Origin: Sphingorhabdus sp. EL138
GTDB lineage: Bacteria > Pseudomonadota > Alphaproteobacteria > Sphingomonadales > Sphingomonadaceae
Length of the DNA stretch: 64,000 nt
Direction: 5' to 3'
Assembly (NCBI RefSeq): GCF_900258045.1
Contig: NZ_OGVD01000001.1
Coordinates: 415,001-479,000 of the forward strand
Of this stretch, positions 56,901-64,000 are shown piece after piece. The number at the start of each line of letters is the position of its first letter. Positions within the stretch are counted from its first letter, which is position 1. The translations under genes were made by a program, and so were the position numbers. The notes below the pieces were generated by a model. That model was given only the letters and a program-made list of their open reading frames with translations. It searched no databases and was not told the DNA's origin.

Positions 56901-58328
56901 GAACAGGCCTTCGAACAGAGCCTCAGCCGTCTCGCGGGTTGGTGGTTCGCCAGGGCGCATGACGCGGTAAATGTCGGACAGTGCGCCATCACGGTCGTCT
57001 GCCTTGTCAACTTTCAGTGTGTTGCGGATCCATGGACCGGTTGTGACATGATCGATGTCAAGCAGCTCGAGCTGGTCAATGCCGGCACCGTCGAGCTTCT
57101 CAAGATTCTCAACCGTTACTTCATCACCCGCTTCGATATAAATCTCACCGGTTTTCTCGTTGATCAGGTCGAACGCGCTATAACGGCCGAAAATTTCTTC
57201 TGTTGGAATGACGACATTTTTCATGCCGTCTTTTTCAGCCTTGTTGGCACCGCGCGGCGTGATTTTGCTGCCGCTGGCGAAGACAACTTCACCGCTATCG
57301 GCATCGACAATGTCGAAGGTCGGCTTCTGACCGCGCCATTGCTCCGCTACGAAAGGAATGGTCCAGCCGTCTTTCGCGCGCTTGTAGACAATGCGCCCGT
57401 AAAATTCGTTGAGAATATCTTCTTCGGAATAGCCCTGTTTCAGGATGCCTGTGATTTCCGCACTCTTGGTCCGGCCTTCATCTTCAATCTTGCCCTGGAT
57501 TTCGATCGCACCCATTGGCTCTTTGATCGTAATCCGGTTGCCTTCAACTTCAATGATTTCAGCAGGCTGCTTCATGCCGGCAACGCGCACCATTTCGCCA
57601 ACCTTGAACGGCGGCTTTTTCTCTTTTACTTCGATGATCGCGTCACCCAGCGAACGCAGCAGCGCGGTCACAGGCAATTTACGTTTACGGTCGATACGAA
57701 CGTTGACGATGTCTTTCGCATCAAATTCAAAGTCGAGCCACGAACCACGATAAGGAATAACGCGAGCAGCGAACAGGAACTTGCCAGAGCTGTGGGTCTT
57801 GCCGCGGTCATGGTCAAACAGCACACCGGGCGAACGGTGCATCTGACTGACAATAACACGCTCGGTGCCGTTGATGACGAACGTGCCGTTCTTGGTCATC
57901 AAGGGCATGTCGCCCATGTAAACGTCTTGCTCTTTAATATCGAGAACGGAGCGTGCTTCTGTTTCCGGATCGACTTCAAAGACGATCAGACGCAGCGTCA
58001 CTTTCATCGGCGCTGCGTACGTAATGCCGCGCTGACGACATTCTTCGACATTATATTTGGGATCTTCGAGCTGGTAGTTGACGAAATCCATTTCGGCGGT
58101 GCCGGCAAAATCGCGGATCGGGAAAACGCTGCGCAGCGTTTTTTCCAGACCGGAAACATAACCGATCGAAGGATCGGAGCGCAGGAACTGCTCATATGAT
58201 TCGCGCTGAACCTCGATGAGATTCGGCATATCGATGACTTCATGAATGTCGCCAAAGATTTTGCGGATACGCTTTTTTCGGGTCGGTGTGAGAGCCGTTG
58301 TCTTTACCGAAGATGCTTTCGTCGCCAT
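53934..58328 (-). CDS. rpoB: DNA-directed RNA polymerase subunit beta
   Basis: I start it at ATG 58328 (GAGAAGG about 10 nt upstream), giving 1464 residues; the frame runs further to 58472 but the added 48 residues do not look like RpoB. The rifampicin region is wild type ([20 protein letters not shown], key residues D603, H613, S618 in this numbering). About 70 residues (229-298) are extra compared with E. coli between LLRSLG and EEDILNEFY; see findings. The tail ends with an acidic run (DEDEDDDDD). Codes for the catalytic subunit with rpoC. Confidence 0.96.
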   Translation of the reverse strand: MATKASSVKTTALTPTRKKRIRKIFGDIHEVIDMPNLIEVQRESYEQFLRSDPSIGYVSGLEKTLRSVFPIRDFAGTAEMDFVNYQLEDPKYNVEECRQRGITYAAPMKVTLRLIVFEVDPETEARSVLDIKEQDVYMGDMPLMTKNGTFVINGTERVIVSQMHRSPGVLFDHDRGKTHSSGKFLFAARVIPYRGSWLDFEFDAKDIVNVRIDRKRKLPVTALLRSLGDAIIEVKEKKPPFKVGEMVRVAGMKQPAEIIEVEGNRITIKEPMGAIEIQGKIEDEGRTKSAEITGILKQGYSEEDILNEFYGRIVYKRAKDGWTIPFVAEQWRGQKPTFDIVDADSGEVVFASGSKITPRGANKAEKDGMKNVVIPTEEIFGRYSAFDLINEKTGEIYIEAGDEVTVENLEKLDGAGIDQLELLDIDHVTTGPWIRNTLKVDKADDRDGALSDIYRVMRPGEPPTRETAEALFEGLFFDPERYDLSAVGRVKLNMRLDLDAPDDYTVLRKEDILAVVKTLVDLKDGKGEVDDIDNLGNRRVRSVGELLENQYRVGLLRMERAVKERMSSVDVSTVMPNDLINAKPAVATVREFFGSSQLSQFMDQTNPLSEVTHKRRVSALGPGGLTRERAGFEVRDVHPTHYGRICPIETPEGPNIGLINSLASFSRVNKYGFIETPYRQIKDGKVTDEVVYLSAMEEQKHTVAQANADLNADGSFVEELVSAREAGEFLIAPRDHITLMDVSPKQLVSVAASLIPFLENDDANRALMGSNMQRQAVPLVKAEAPFVGTGMEETVARDSGAAIAARRGGIVDQVDATRIVIRAKGDVEAGKSGVDIYTLQKFQRSNQNTCINQRPLVKVGDIVQEGDTLADGPSTDMGELALGKNSLVAFMPWNGYNYEDSILISERIVKDDVFTSIHIEEFEVMARDTKLGPEDITRDIPNVGEEALRNLDEAGIVYIGAEIEPGDILVGKITPKGESPMTPEEKLLRAIFGEKASDVRDTSLRLPPGVAGTVVEVRVFNRHGIDKDERALAIEREEISRFTKDRDDERAILNRATFNSLKDMLIGQTATSAPKPMKKGAEITAESLSELDNADWWKIAVKDDKVQSDFEATRGQYDEAIKEINERFEDRREKLERGDELSPGVLKMVKVFVAVKRKLQPGDKMAGRHGNKGVISRILPQEDMPFLEDGTPVDIVLNPLGVPSRMNVGQIFETHLGWAARGLGEQVTKALEEWKLANPDPQAAAPPDAVKERLKTIYGEQYHEDIDAREPSEIVEMVGHLRNGVPMGTPVFDGAHESDVSDMLELAGLDRSGQVNLFDGRTGDKFDRKVTVGYIYMLKLHHLVDDKIHARSIGPYSLVTQQPLGGKAQFGGQRFGEMEVWALQAYGAAYTLQEMLTVKSDDVIGRTKVYEAIVKGDDTFEAGVPESFNVLVKEMRSLGLNVELSSFGDEDEDDDDDGVAIAAE

Positions 58329-58550
58329 GTATTTTTGCCTTCTCGCCATCACCGGATTTGCGTCACTTATGAAACGCTTAGCCGGTGGAAAACCAAATGT
58401 TGTGGGGCGCTCCAGAACAAAAAGCCACGGCCTCTCAAACCCGTTTCTTCGGGGAGGAGAGTCGCAGCTCATAGCGTCCTGAAAACCGGTCAGACTTCAT
58501 TTCTTCTGGCGCGCCGCGCAACTGCACGCCCTGTCTCGAAATCTGTGGTG
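58329..58550 (-). other. Predicted long 5' leader of rpoBC
   Basis: From the predicted start site near 58550 to the rpoB ATG is about 220 nt. I see no riboswitch or leader peptide I can name, only a frame that is in phase with rpoB. The remainder up to 58633 holds the promoter and nothing else. Confidence 0.5.
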
Positions 58551-58557
58551 AGCGGCT

Positions 58558-58586
58558 CATATAGGGAGATGTTGGAAATCGGTCAA
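58558..58586 (-). promoter_or_regulatory. Predicted sigma-70 promoter for rpoBC
   Basis: On the minus strand TTGACC (58586-58581) and TATATG (58563-58558) are 17 nt apart. This is the best-looking promoter in the window, and it would let rpoBC be expressed independently of the ribosomal protein genes. Confidence 0.65.
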
Positions 58587-58633
58587 GGGAAGTCCGGCCC
58601 GTTGTTGGAGGAACTGGAGACAGTAGAGCGGTA

Positions 58634-59305
58634 TCAAACCGGTTTGCCTTCATACCATTTGGTTGCCAGCACGCGGATCGCCCAAAATAGCATCACTAAC
58701 AGGATGATGGGTTCTGGCGCAGACAATATGCCCGTGTCGCGAATGGTCTTGGGGAAAGCGGTCGCTCCCGGGCCAGTGAACAGGGAGCCGGCAGCAATGA
58801 AATAGGCAAAACACATGCGCCACAAATGCCGGGCAATACGCTGTTTACCCGCTATACCGCGCCGGGCGATCATCACTGCATCTCCCAACGCGGCCAACAG
58901 CGCCAGCGCGCCAAAAAAGTAATGCGGGAAAGCCGGCAATCCATCCTTCAGTCCATCTGGACTGTTTTGCGCCTCCAGACCGAACCACAATCCACCAGCC
59001 GCGACGCCCAGTGTGACGACCAATGCGACATAGTGGAACAGATTTATCCTTTCATCATTTTGCCGGGCCGCCATCCAGGATGTGATGACCAGATAGATGG
59101 TGAAAGCCCCAACCAGTACCGAAATAGCCATTGGAAGAACCAGAGCCAGATAGATCCCGGCGGCGGACATGATCGTCATGGTTATGAGAAAAACATTGCC
59201 GATGCCGCGATGCACTCGCGAACCTTTACGAACAATCAGAGCGGCAGCGCCAGCCAGCACGGCGATGGTGCCCATGCTGATATGAAGAAACATGATAAGC
59301 GTCAT
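58634..59305 (-). CDS. DUF2306-family membrane protein
   Basis: A 223-residue protein with about six to seven hydrophobic helices. Its first helix begins LIMFLHISMGTIAVLAGAAALIVRKGSRVHRGIGN, the DUF2306 pattern. Polar connecting loops are short. Function unknown. It is divergent from the DUF2975 gene, and the palindrome-rich spacer lies between them. Confidence 0.75.
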   Translation of the reverse strand: MTLIMFLHISMGTIAVLAGAAALIVRKGSRVHRGIGNVFLITMTIMSAAGIYLALVLPMAISVLVGAFTIYLVITSWMAARQNDERINLFHYVALVVTLGVAAGGLWFGLEAQNSPDGLKDGLPAFPHYFFGALALLAALGDAVMIARRGIAGKQRIARHLWRMCFAYFIAAGSLFTGPGATAFPKTIRDTGILSAPEPIILLVMLFWAIRVLATKWYEGKPV

Positions 59306-59354
59306 TGATGATATCCTCGGTCAAAGGTTTGATACGAGGGCCTATAAGCCGAAG

Positions 59355-59373
59355 TTTATTGATAATCAATAAA
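59355..59373. promoter_or_regulatory. 19-bp perfect palindrome, candidate operator
   Basis: TTTATTGAT-A-ATCAATAAA: 9-bp arms with a single central base. It lies in the divergent spacer between the DUF2306 and DUF2975-HTH genes, about 90 nt before the latter. Confidence 0.6.
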
Positions 59374-59383
59374 TCACTTGACG

Positions 59384-59395
59384 TTTATCGATAAA
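59384..59395. promoter_or_regulatory. Second palindrome TTTATCGATAAA in the same spacer
   Basis: A perfect 12-bp palindrome centred about 25 bp from the first. Related half-sites (ATTGATAA near 59401-59408, and an inverted TTATTGAAT near 59428-59436) follow, suggesting a cluster of sites for one small regulator. Confidence 0.5.
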
Positions 59396-59452
59396 TCTGT
59401 ATTGATAAGCAACGAAACATATATCGTAATTCAATAATCACTGGAGACTATC

Positions 59453-60019
59453 ATGACAAATATCGCGGCCAAAGGAGAGGAAGATATCGTCCTGAAATCG
59501 GCACGCCTGCTGCTCGGCTTTTTTCGCCTGGCGGTGATCTTCGCATCTGTAGTTCTGGTGCTTTCATTGCCAGTCATGGCGATTTTCGGTCAGGAGATAT
59601 TGGCTGATGTTGGTGAGCAGTTTGTGAACGCGCCACCGAACACTGTGCTTTGGGTGGCGGCCGGCTTTGTGTTCGTGATGCTGTTGATCATGCTGCTAAG
59701 TTATTTCACTATCGATCGACTGCGCAAAGTCCTCGCTTCCGTCCGCGAGGGTGATCCATTCAACCGGACCAATGGTCTGCGCCTGCGCGGTATGGGCATT
59801 GCCATTTTCGTGATTCAGATCCTGACCGGGGTGCTCGGCGCGTTGATCGGGGTTATAATCAGCTTGCTAGGCGAGGTCAAAGAAGGTGAGAAGATGGTGG
59901 TCTCTGGCGAATTTGGAATCTCGCTTTCGGGTATATTGCTGGTGCTGCTGCTGATCGTTCTGGCCCGGGTCTTTGACCGCGGCGCAGATATGCGCGACGA
60001 GCTGGACGGCACCATCTGA
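59453..60019 (+). CDS. DUF2975-family membrane protein
   Basis: A 188-residue protein with four membrane helices, of the DUF2975 type usually paired with a small helix-turn-helix regulator. The segment LRKVLASVREGDPFNRTNGL is characteristic. Function unknown; these pairs are regarded as membrane-linked regulatory or toxin-like modules without proof. The TGA overlaps the ATG of the regulator by 1 nt (TGATG). Confidence 0.8.
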   Translation: MTNIAAKGEEDIVLKSARLLLGFFRLAVIFASVVLVLSLPVMAIFGQEILADVGEQFVNAPPNTVLWVAAGFVFVMLLIMLLSYFTIDRLRKVLASVREGDPFNRTNGLRLRGMGIAIFVIQILTGVLGALIGVIISLLGEVKEGEKMVVSGEFGISLSGILLVLLLIVLARVFDRGADMRDELDGTI

Positions 60020-60240
60020 TGTCCGTTCAGGTCAAACTCGACGATCTACTGCACGACCAGCGCATGACGCTGACCGAGCTTGCGGAACGAGTGGGTATCA
60101 CCATCGCCAATCTGTCGATCCTGAAAACCGGCAAGGCAAAGGCAATCCGGTTCAGCACCTTGGATGCCATTTGCCGAGAGCTCAAATGTCAGCCTGGCGA
60201 TATATTGCATTATGATGATGGTCAGAGCAACGGCGGTTGA
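60019..60240 (+). CDS. Small XRE/Cro-type transcriptional regulator
   Basis: A 73-residue protein that is essentially one HTH domain of the YozG/HTH_26 type (LTELAERVGITIANLSILKT, then STLDAICRELKCQPGDIL). The pairing with DUF2975 and its overlap of 1 nt are typical. It probably binds the palindromes upstream of its own operon. Confidence 0.85.
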   Translation: MSVQVKLDDLLHDQRMTLTELAERVGITIANLSILKTGKAKAIRFSTLDAICRELKCQPGDILHYDDGQSNGG

Positions 60241-60245
60241 CATTA

Positions 60246-60267
60246 GTGTATTATTTAAGCAATACAC
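60246..60267. promoter_or_regulatory. GTGTATT-N8-AATACAC dyad, candidate operator (site 2)
   Basis: Seven-bp arms GTGTATT (60246-60252) and AATACAC (60261-60267), 6 nt before the DUF4386 ATG. A TTGACA (60237-60242) overlaps the stop of the regulator and could be a -35 element; the -10 match is poor. It matches the site at 30098-30117. Confidence 0.5.
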
Positions 60268-60273
60268 CCTGAT

Positions 60274-60987
60274 ATGACTGTTTCAACTGAAATTTTGCCG
60301 CTCGATCTCCCCCCATTGGCACGAATTGTAGGCGGGTCGCTGTTGGCCACTATCGTTGTTGGAATGGCGGGTGCACTGACTGTCGCTCAGGGCATAGACA
60401 TAAACCTGTCAGCCGATGTTGTCGCAACGGCACAAAATATGTTGGAAGCCGAAACGCAATTGCGGGCCAAATCCTATATCGCGCTCGTGATGTTCGGCTT
60501 GGAAGCCACAATTGGCATAGGGCTGTTTCTGCTCCTGCGACCAGCCGGACAATTGCTGGCCGCCTGGAGTTTGATCGTCAGCATTGCTGCAGCCATTCTA
60601 TCTTTGCTGGGTGCGGTCTTTAACATGAATGCGGCGGAATTAGCCGGGGATATCGCTTATGCACAGATGGCGAGTGAATCGCAGCGATTGCTACTGACCG
60701 GCTTGCAGGCCACCTCGGACTATACATCCTTTCACCTCGCTCTAGTGTTATCGAGCGTGTCCAAGGCAGGCTTTTTCTATCTCTTTTTGAAATCCGGTCT
60801 CATCCCCAAGCTGATTGCCGGCTGGGGTCTGTTTGCATCTCTATTCGTATCCACTGCCATCATCTTGCGCGATTTCATTCCGATCATCGGACATAGCAGC
60901 GTCACTGCCAGCTTCATGGTATCAAATCTGATCGCCTTGGTGGCAACCGCGCTTTACCTGACCATCAAAGGCGTTCGTACGACCTAG
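60274..60987 (+). CDS. DUF4386-family membrane protein
   Basis: A 237-residue protein with about six membrane helices of the DUF4386 type (typical segment LLTGLQATSDYTSFHLALVL in the third periplasmic loop). Function unknown. It follows the HTH gene by 33 nt but has its own candidate operator and possible promoter, and the ATG is close enough to the predicted start of transcription that the mRNA may be leaderless. Confidence 0.7.
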   Translation: MTVSTEILPLDLPPLARIVGGSLLATIVVGMAGALTVAQGIDINLSADVVATAQNMLEAETQLRAKSYIALVMFGLEATIGIGLFLLLRPAGQLLAAWSLIVSIAAAILSLLGAVFNMNAAELAGDIAYAQMASESQRLLLTGLQATSDYTSFHLALVLSSVSKAGFFYLFLKSGLIPKLIAGWGLFASLFVSTAIILRDFIPIIGHSSVTASFMVSNLIALVATALYLTIKGVRTT

Positions 60988-60990
60988 CGG

Positions 60991-61620
60991 CTATTCCAGA
61001 CCAAAATCCGCAAGAGTTACAACTTTGCGGATCATATCCGGGTCATATTCCACCTGACCATCGAGGATCAGCATCGCCAGTCCATGAACGAGTGACCAGG
61101 CATGAAGCGTTGCCGTCGCCCGATGTTCCGGTGAAATATCTTCCGACATCGTCGCGGCAATGCCGGCACGCAATTGATAGAAGGCCTCACCCATCTTGGT
61201 TGGGTTGCCGGCGGCGAGATCCACCTTGCCGACCCGGTCATAGATGAGGCGCACCAGCGCCGGATGCTCGACAGCCCAACGCACGTAAGTGACGCCCATT
61301 TCTCCGAACCCTTCCCGGCCGCCACCCACAGATTGCGCTGCCTGCGCTTGATGCGTGCCAAGCTGGTTGAGCGCCTCAAGGGCCAGCGCATCAAGCAAAG
61401 CGTCCTTGTTGGGGAAATGCCGGTAGAGCGCTGTGGCGGAAACGCCCAGTTCCCGGGCCAGCGCACGAAGCCCGAGATCAGGATGATTTTGTCCACCGAA
61501 TTTATCCATGCCCGCCGCAATGGCCGCAGCGCGCAAGTCACCGTGATGATAAGCACCTGATTCCTTGGAGGCGTCCCTAGGAGATTCTTTAATGTTGACA
61601 CTGTTATCTTTAACGTTCAT
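60991..61620 (-). CDS. TetR/AcrR-family regulator with a WHG domain
   Basis: A 209-residue regulator if started at ATG 61620; a frame from 61686 adds an implausible 22 residues. The N-terminal HTH (YHHGDLRAAAIAAG to LYRHFPNKDALL) is followed by the C-terminal domain found in WHG-type TetR proteins (FGEMGVTYVRWAVEHPALVRL). It is divergent from the membrane protein and carotenoid oxygenase genes and probably represses them and itself. Confidence 0.85.
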   Translation of the reverse strand: MNVKDNSVNIKESPRDASKESGAYHHGDLRAAAIAAGMDKFGGQNHPDLGLRALARELGVSATALYRHFPNKDALLDALALEALNQLGTHQAQAAQSVGGGREGFGEMGVTYVRWAVEHPALVRLIYDRVGKVDLAAGNPTKMGEAFYQLRAGIAATMSEDISPEHRATATLHAWSLVHGLAMLILDGQVEYDPDMIRKVVTLADFGLE

Positions 61621-61638
61621 GTTAACAGCATAAACATT
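61591..61638. promoter_or_regulatory. 48-bp dyad over the TetR start codon, candidate operator
   Basis: Symmetric blocks around 61614.5: AATGTT-N4-CTGTTA on the left, TAACAG-N4-AACATT on the right, and AACGTT exactly at the centre. Eighteen of 24 base pairs per half are symmetric. The ATG of the TetR gene (61618-61620) lies inside it, and the divergent gene starts 33 nt from its edge. Confidence 0.72.
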
Positions 61639-61670
61639 TGGAGTCGGTAAGCCAAGGGGAGTTTGCACCA

Positions 61671-62039
61671 ATGCTGATTTTTGCAATTGCTGCTGCTATC
61701 GTCGCAGTTACCGTGGCAGCGGCCCATTACATTCTCGGGCAACGGGCGGTGCTAAAGCCGCTTTTTGCTGAACCAACAGATGGTCTGTTGGCTGCGCCGA
61801 CGATGCGCCATCTGACATGGGCGATGTTCCAGCTACACTCGCTGGTCTGGGCCAGCCTGGGTATCGTGGTTTTGCTGAACCGGCTTCAGGGCGGCAGCGA
61901 TCTGATCGGATATCTCGCTATCCTGATTTTCACCGCATCCGGGATTGGAAATTTTGCAGCCCTCCAGCGTCCGCATCCCGGCGGCATATTATTATTTCTC
62001 GCAGCGGGAATGACCGCTGCCGATATCTGGTTTAACTAA
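61671..62039 (+). CDS. Small membrane protein co-transcribed with carotenoid oxygenase
   Basis: A 122-residue protein with about four membrane helices and little else. I start at ATG 61671 because AGGGGAG lies about 9 nt upstream; the longer frame from a TTG at 61638 overlaps the dyad. It ends 13 nt before the oxygenase gene. I do not recognise a named family. Confidence 0.7.
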   Translation: MLIFAIAAAIVAVTVAAAHYILGQRAVLKPLFAEPTDGLLAAPTMRHLTWAMFQLHSLVWASLGIVVLLNRLQGGSDLIGYLAILIFTASGIGNFAALQRPHPGGILLFLAAGMTAADIWFN

Positions 62040-62052
62040 GAAGGAATTGAAC

Positions 62053-63492
62053 ATGGCCAGCGTTATTGAAAATACCATCCGCTCTGCCGTCACACCCGTG
62101 ATGGGCGCAGTCGCGAATTTCAATCGCAAGCGGATGAAAGCACCGGAAGGCGGGCATCCGTATCTGACCGGTATCCACAAACCGATGACGGAAGAGGTAA
62201 CCCTCGCCAACCTGCAAGTGGATGGCGAAATTCCTGCACAGCTTGACGGCCGCTATCTGCGCATTGGCCCCAATCCCGTAACCGCGCCCGACGAGGCCAG
62301 CTACCACTGGTTCGTGGGCGATGGCATGGCACATGGTATCCGCATCACAGAAGGCAAAGCCGAATGGTATCGCAATCGCTGGATCCGCTCCAACGCTGTG
62401 AGTGATGCGCTGGGCGAAGAGCGCAAACCCGGCACCCGCAAACCGCGTACCGACACCGCCAATACCAATATCGTGGAAATTGGCGGCAGAACCTTTGCGA
62501 TTGTTGAAGCCGGCGGCTTTCCGGTTGAACTGACCGATGAGCTGGAAACGGTTTCTCACAACCCGTTCGATGGCACGCTGCAAAACGCTTTTTCCGCTCA
62601 TCCGCATTTCGACCCCAAAACCGGTGAGATCCATGCAATCTGCTATGATGCGCCCGTTATGGACACAGTCTGGCATGTGGTGCTGGGACCAGATGGCAAG
62701 GTGAAGCGGGAAGAACCCATTCCGGTTAACCAGGGGCCGTCCATCCACGATTGCCAGATCACCGAAAACCATGTGCTGGTCTTTGATCTGCCTGCGACCT
62801 TCTCGATGAAGCGCATGCTGGCTGGCTATGCATTCCCCTATGACTGGAACCCCGATCATAAAGCCCGTGTCGGCCTGTGCCCACGCAATGGCTCTGGTGC
62901 AGACACAATCTGGTGCGATGTCGATCCCTGCTATGTCTATCACCCGGCCAACGCCTTTGAGACAGACGATGGCAAGGTCATTGTTGATGTGGTCGTGCAT
63001 GAAAGCACCTATGCCCGCACCACCTTTGGCCCCGGCGGCGAATGGTCACGGCTGGAACGTTGGACCGTTGATCCAATAGCCAAGAAAGTAGCTCGCAAAA
63101 TACTGAACGACCGCGCCCAGGAATTCCCGCGCTATGACGAACGGCTTACCACCAGCGACTATCGCTATATCTACAGCATCGCTCTCGCCGGTGAACCGGA
63201 TCAGCTCGACATGGCCGGCAACGAACTGTTCAAACATGATTTGAAAACCGGTGAAACGGCCGTCCGTCACTTTGGTGAAAACCGGCATCCCGGAGAATTT
63301 GTTTTTGTGCCGCGGTCTGCTGACAGTGCAGAAGATGATGGCTGGCTGATCGGCCTGGTGATCGACATGAACAACGAGACCACCGAACTACAAATCCTGA
63401 AAGCCAATGACTTTACGGGCAATCCGCAAGCGGTCATACAAATACCACATCGCATCCCGCCGGGATTTCATGGCAATTGGGTAGCTGGCTAA
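62053..63492 (+). CDS. Carotenoid oxygenase family protein
   Basis: A 479-residue beta-propeller dioxygenase. The four iron-binding His are at H183 (SAHPHFD), H232 (IHDCQIT), H297 (VYHPANAFE) and H473 (PGFHGNWVAG). Members split a double bond of carotenoids, apocarotenoids or stilbenes such as lignostilbene. Sphingomonads have both carotenoid- and stilbene-cleaving forms, and the substrate here cannot be decided. AAGGA precedes the ATG at 62053. It is expected to be under control of the divergent TetR gene. Confidence 0.9.
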   Translation: MASVIENTIRSAVTPVMGAVANFNRKRMKAPEGGHPYLTGIHKPMTEEVTLANLQVDGEIPAQLDGRYLRIGPNPVTAPDEASYHWFVGDGMAHGIRITEGKAEWYRNRWIRSNAVSDALGEERKPGTRKPRTDTANTNIVEIGGRTFAIVEAGGFPVELTDELETVSHNPFDGTLQNAFSAHPHFDPKTGEIHAICYDAPVMDTVWHVVLGPDGKVKREEPIPVNQGPSIHDCQITENHVLVFDLPATFSMKRMLAGYAFPYDWNPDHKARVGLCPRNGSGADTIWCDVDPCYVYHPANAFETDDGKVIVDVVVHESTYARTTFGPGGEWSRLERWTVDPIAKKVARKILNDRAQEFPRYDERLTTSDYRYIYSIALAGEPDQLDMAGNELFKHDLKTGETAVRHFGENRHPGEFVFVPRSADSAEDDGWLIGLVIDMNNETTELQILKANDFTGNPQAVIQIPHRIPPGFHGNWVAG

Positions 63493-63564
63493 CAGCAATA
63501 CTTGACTTAACGCATCGCAAGCTTGAGATGTTTCCCTGATGGAGCGGAATGTCAGGAGTTTGCT

Positions 63565-64000
63565 ATGGTCACCTTTGTCTCGAAAAAACAGATGTTGCTC
63601 TGGGTCTTACTGGGATTCGGTCTGATCGCAGCAACTTCCGCACAGGCAGCGGCCGGGTATCCGTCCGGCCATACCGCTCTGGAAGTCTGGGACGCCGATG
63701 GGCAGGCCAATGCGCCGCAATGGGTGCAGGTGTGGCTGATGATCATGCTGGCCAGCTTTGCGCTTGGTCTGTTGTTTGTCTGGAAACGCGTCGAAGCCCG
63801 CTGGGTTGTCGGCGGCTTCATTACCAGTCTGCTCGTCAGCGGTTTTGCGATACCGACACTGGGGCTTGTGCCGTTGTCCGGACTGATTGCCTTGATGCAT
63901 CTGATCTTTTGGTCGCCGGCTTTGTATCTTCTGCTCAAAAACCGGCCATTTATGAAAGAGCGGTCCTTATATGGCTTTTGGACAGGCCTGATCACGGCCG
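63565..64000 (+). CDS. Membrane protein of unknown function, 3' truncated by the window
   Basis: A frame from ATG 63565 (CAGGAG upstream) that stays open to the last base, 145 codons. It has a signal-like N-terminus (LLWVLLGFGLIAATSAQA) followed by at least three membrane helices (WLMIMLASFALGLLFVW, WVVGGFITSLLVSGFAI, LIALMHLIFWSPALYLLL). No family recognised. Confidence 0.65.
   Translation, partial: MVTFVSKKQMLLWVLLGFGLIAATSAQAAAGYPSGHTALEVWDADGQANAPQWVQVWLMIMLASFALGLLFVWKRVEARWVVGGFITSLLVSGFAIPTLGLVPLSGLIALMHLIFWSPALYLLLKNRPFMKERSLYGFWTGLITA

Noticed and set aside
54786-58199. A 1137-codon open frame antisense to rpoB
   Set aside because: It is the complement of a highly conserved gene with strong codon bias; no family features, and rpoB is certain.
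53934-58472. Longer RpoB start at 58472
   Set aside because: The extra 48 residues are not RpoB-like and the ATG at 58328 has a ribosome site and the expected N-terminus.
62032-63000. A 322-codon frame antisense to the carotenoid oxygenase gene
   Set aside because: The oxygenase on the other strand has all four iron His, so this is a shadow.
1-64000. tRNA or rRNA genes, CRISPR arrays, IS elements, prophage
   Set aside because: None of their signals was visible: no cloverleaf candidates in gaps, no regularly spaced repeats with spacers, no transposase or phage proteins.

Overview
The window looks like a chromosomal segment of an alphaproteobacterium of the order Sphingomonadales, probably close to Sphingorhabdus/Parasphingorhabdus. 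The basis is the RpoB and RpoC sequences, IhfA, a FixLJ pair of rhizobial type, NodT-type efflux lipoproteins, a carotenoid oxygenase, and GTG or TTG starts in tightly overlapping operons. I see no rRNA, tRNA, insertion sequence, prophage or CRISPR array.

Layout. (1) 1-4.2 kb: the end of a surface-polysaccharide locus (bi-domain oxidoreductase, heparinase II/III-family protein, family-4 glycosyltransferase), visibly richer in A and T than what follows. (2) 4.2-9.6 kb: M14 carboxypeptidase with a lipoprotein, galE, rpmJ, a HAD hydrolase, ihfA with a MerR-type gene, and a thioesterase. (3) 9.6-16.6 kb: a complete tripartite RND efflux operon divergent from a TetR gene, with a perfect inverted repeat between them. 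(4) 16.6-30 kb: two unknown small proteins, then a stress and low-oxygen island: quinone-reductase-like flavoprotein, three tandem-domain universal stress proteins, a beta-CASP metallo-hydrolase, a FixL-type haem sensor kinase with FixJ, a host-attachment-family protein, a GNAT acetyltransferase, an EEP-fold phosphatase, a double VOC protein and a KefB-type antiporter preceded by an FNR/FixK-like box. (5) 30-39 kb: two GIN-domain envelope proteins around a methyltransferase, two small genes, a sorbosone-dehydrogenase-like protein, a DUF815 ATPase, an acyl-CoA dehydrogenase, Sua5 and aquaporin. (6) 39-49.5 kb: a second RND pump without an outer-membrane factor, msrA, galU, a lipoprotein, an M48 protease, a LysE exporter, and a LysR gene divergent from pirin and wrbA. 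(7) 49.5-58.6 kb: rpoC and rpoB on the minus strand with their own promoter and long leader, not next to rplJL. (8) 58.6-64 kb: small membrane-protein genes and regulators with conspicuous palindromic operators, then a TetR gene divergent from a membrane protein and a carotenoid oxygenase. The last gene runs off the window.

The most interesting system is the FixL/FixJ-centred island. FixL keeps the haem-ligand and oxygen-sensing residues at the same numbers as Bradyrhizobium FixL, paired TACGTA sites lie before it, and a class II-spaced FixK/FNR-like box precedes the antiporter. Other points of note are an extra block of about 70 residues, SH3/KOW-like in appearance, in RpoB, a 48-bp dyad over the TetR start codon, matching operators about 30 kb apart, and a four-tract G-quadruplex motif inside an inverted-repeat element. 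Functions are read from sequence features and family knowledge; no database search was run.
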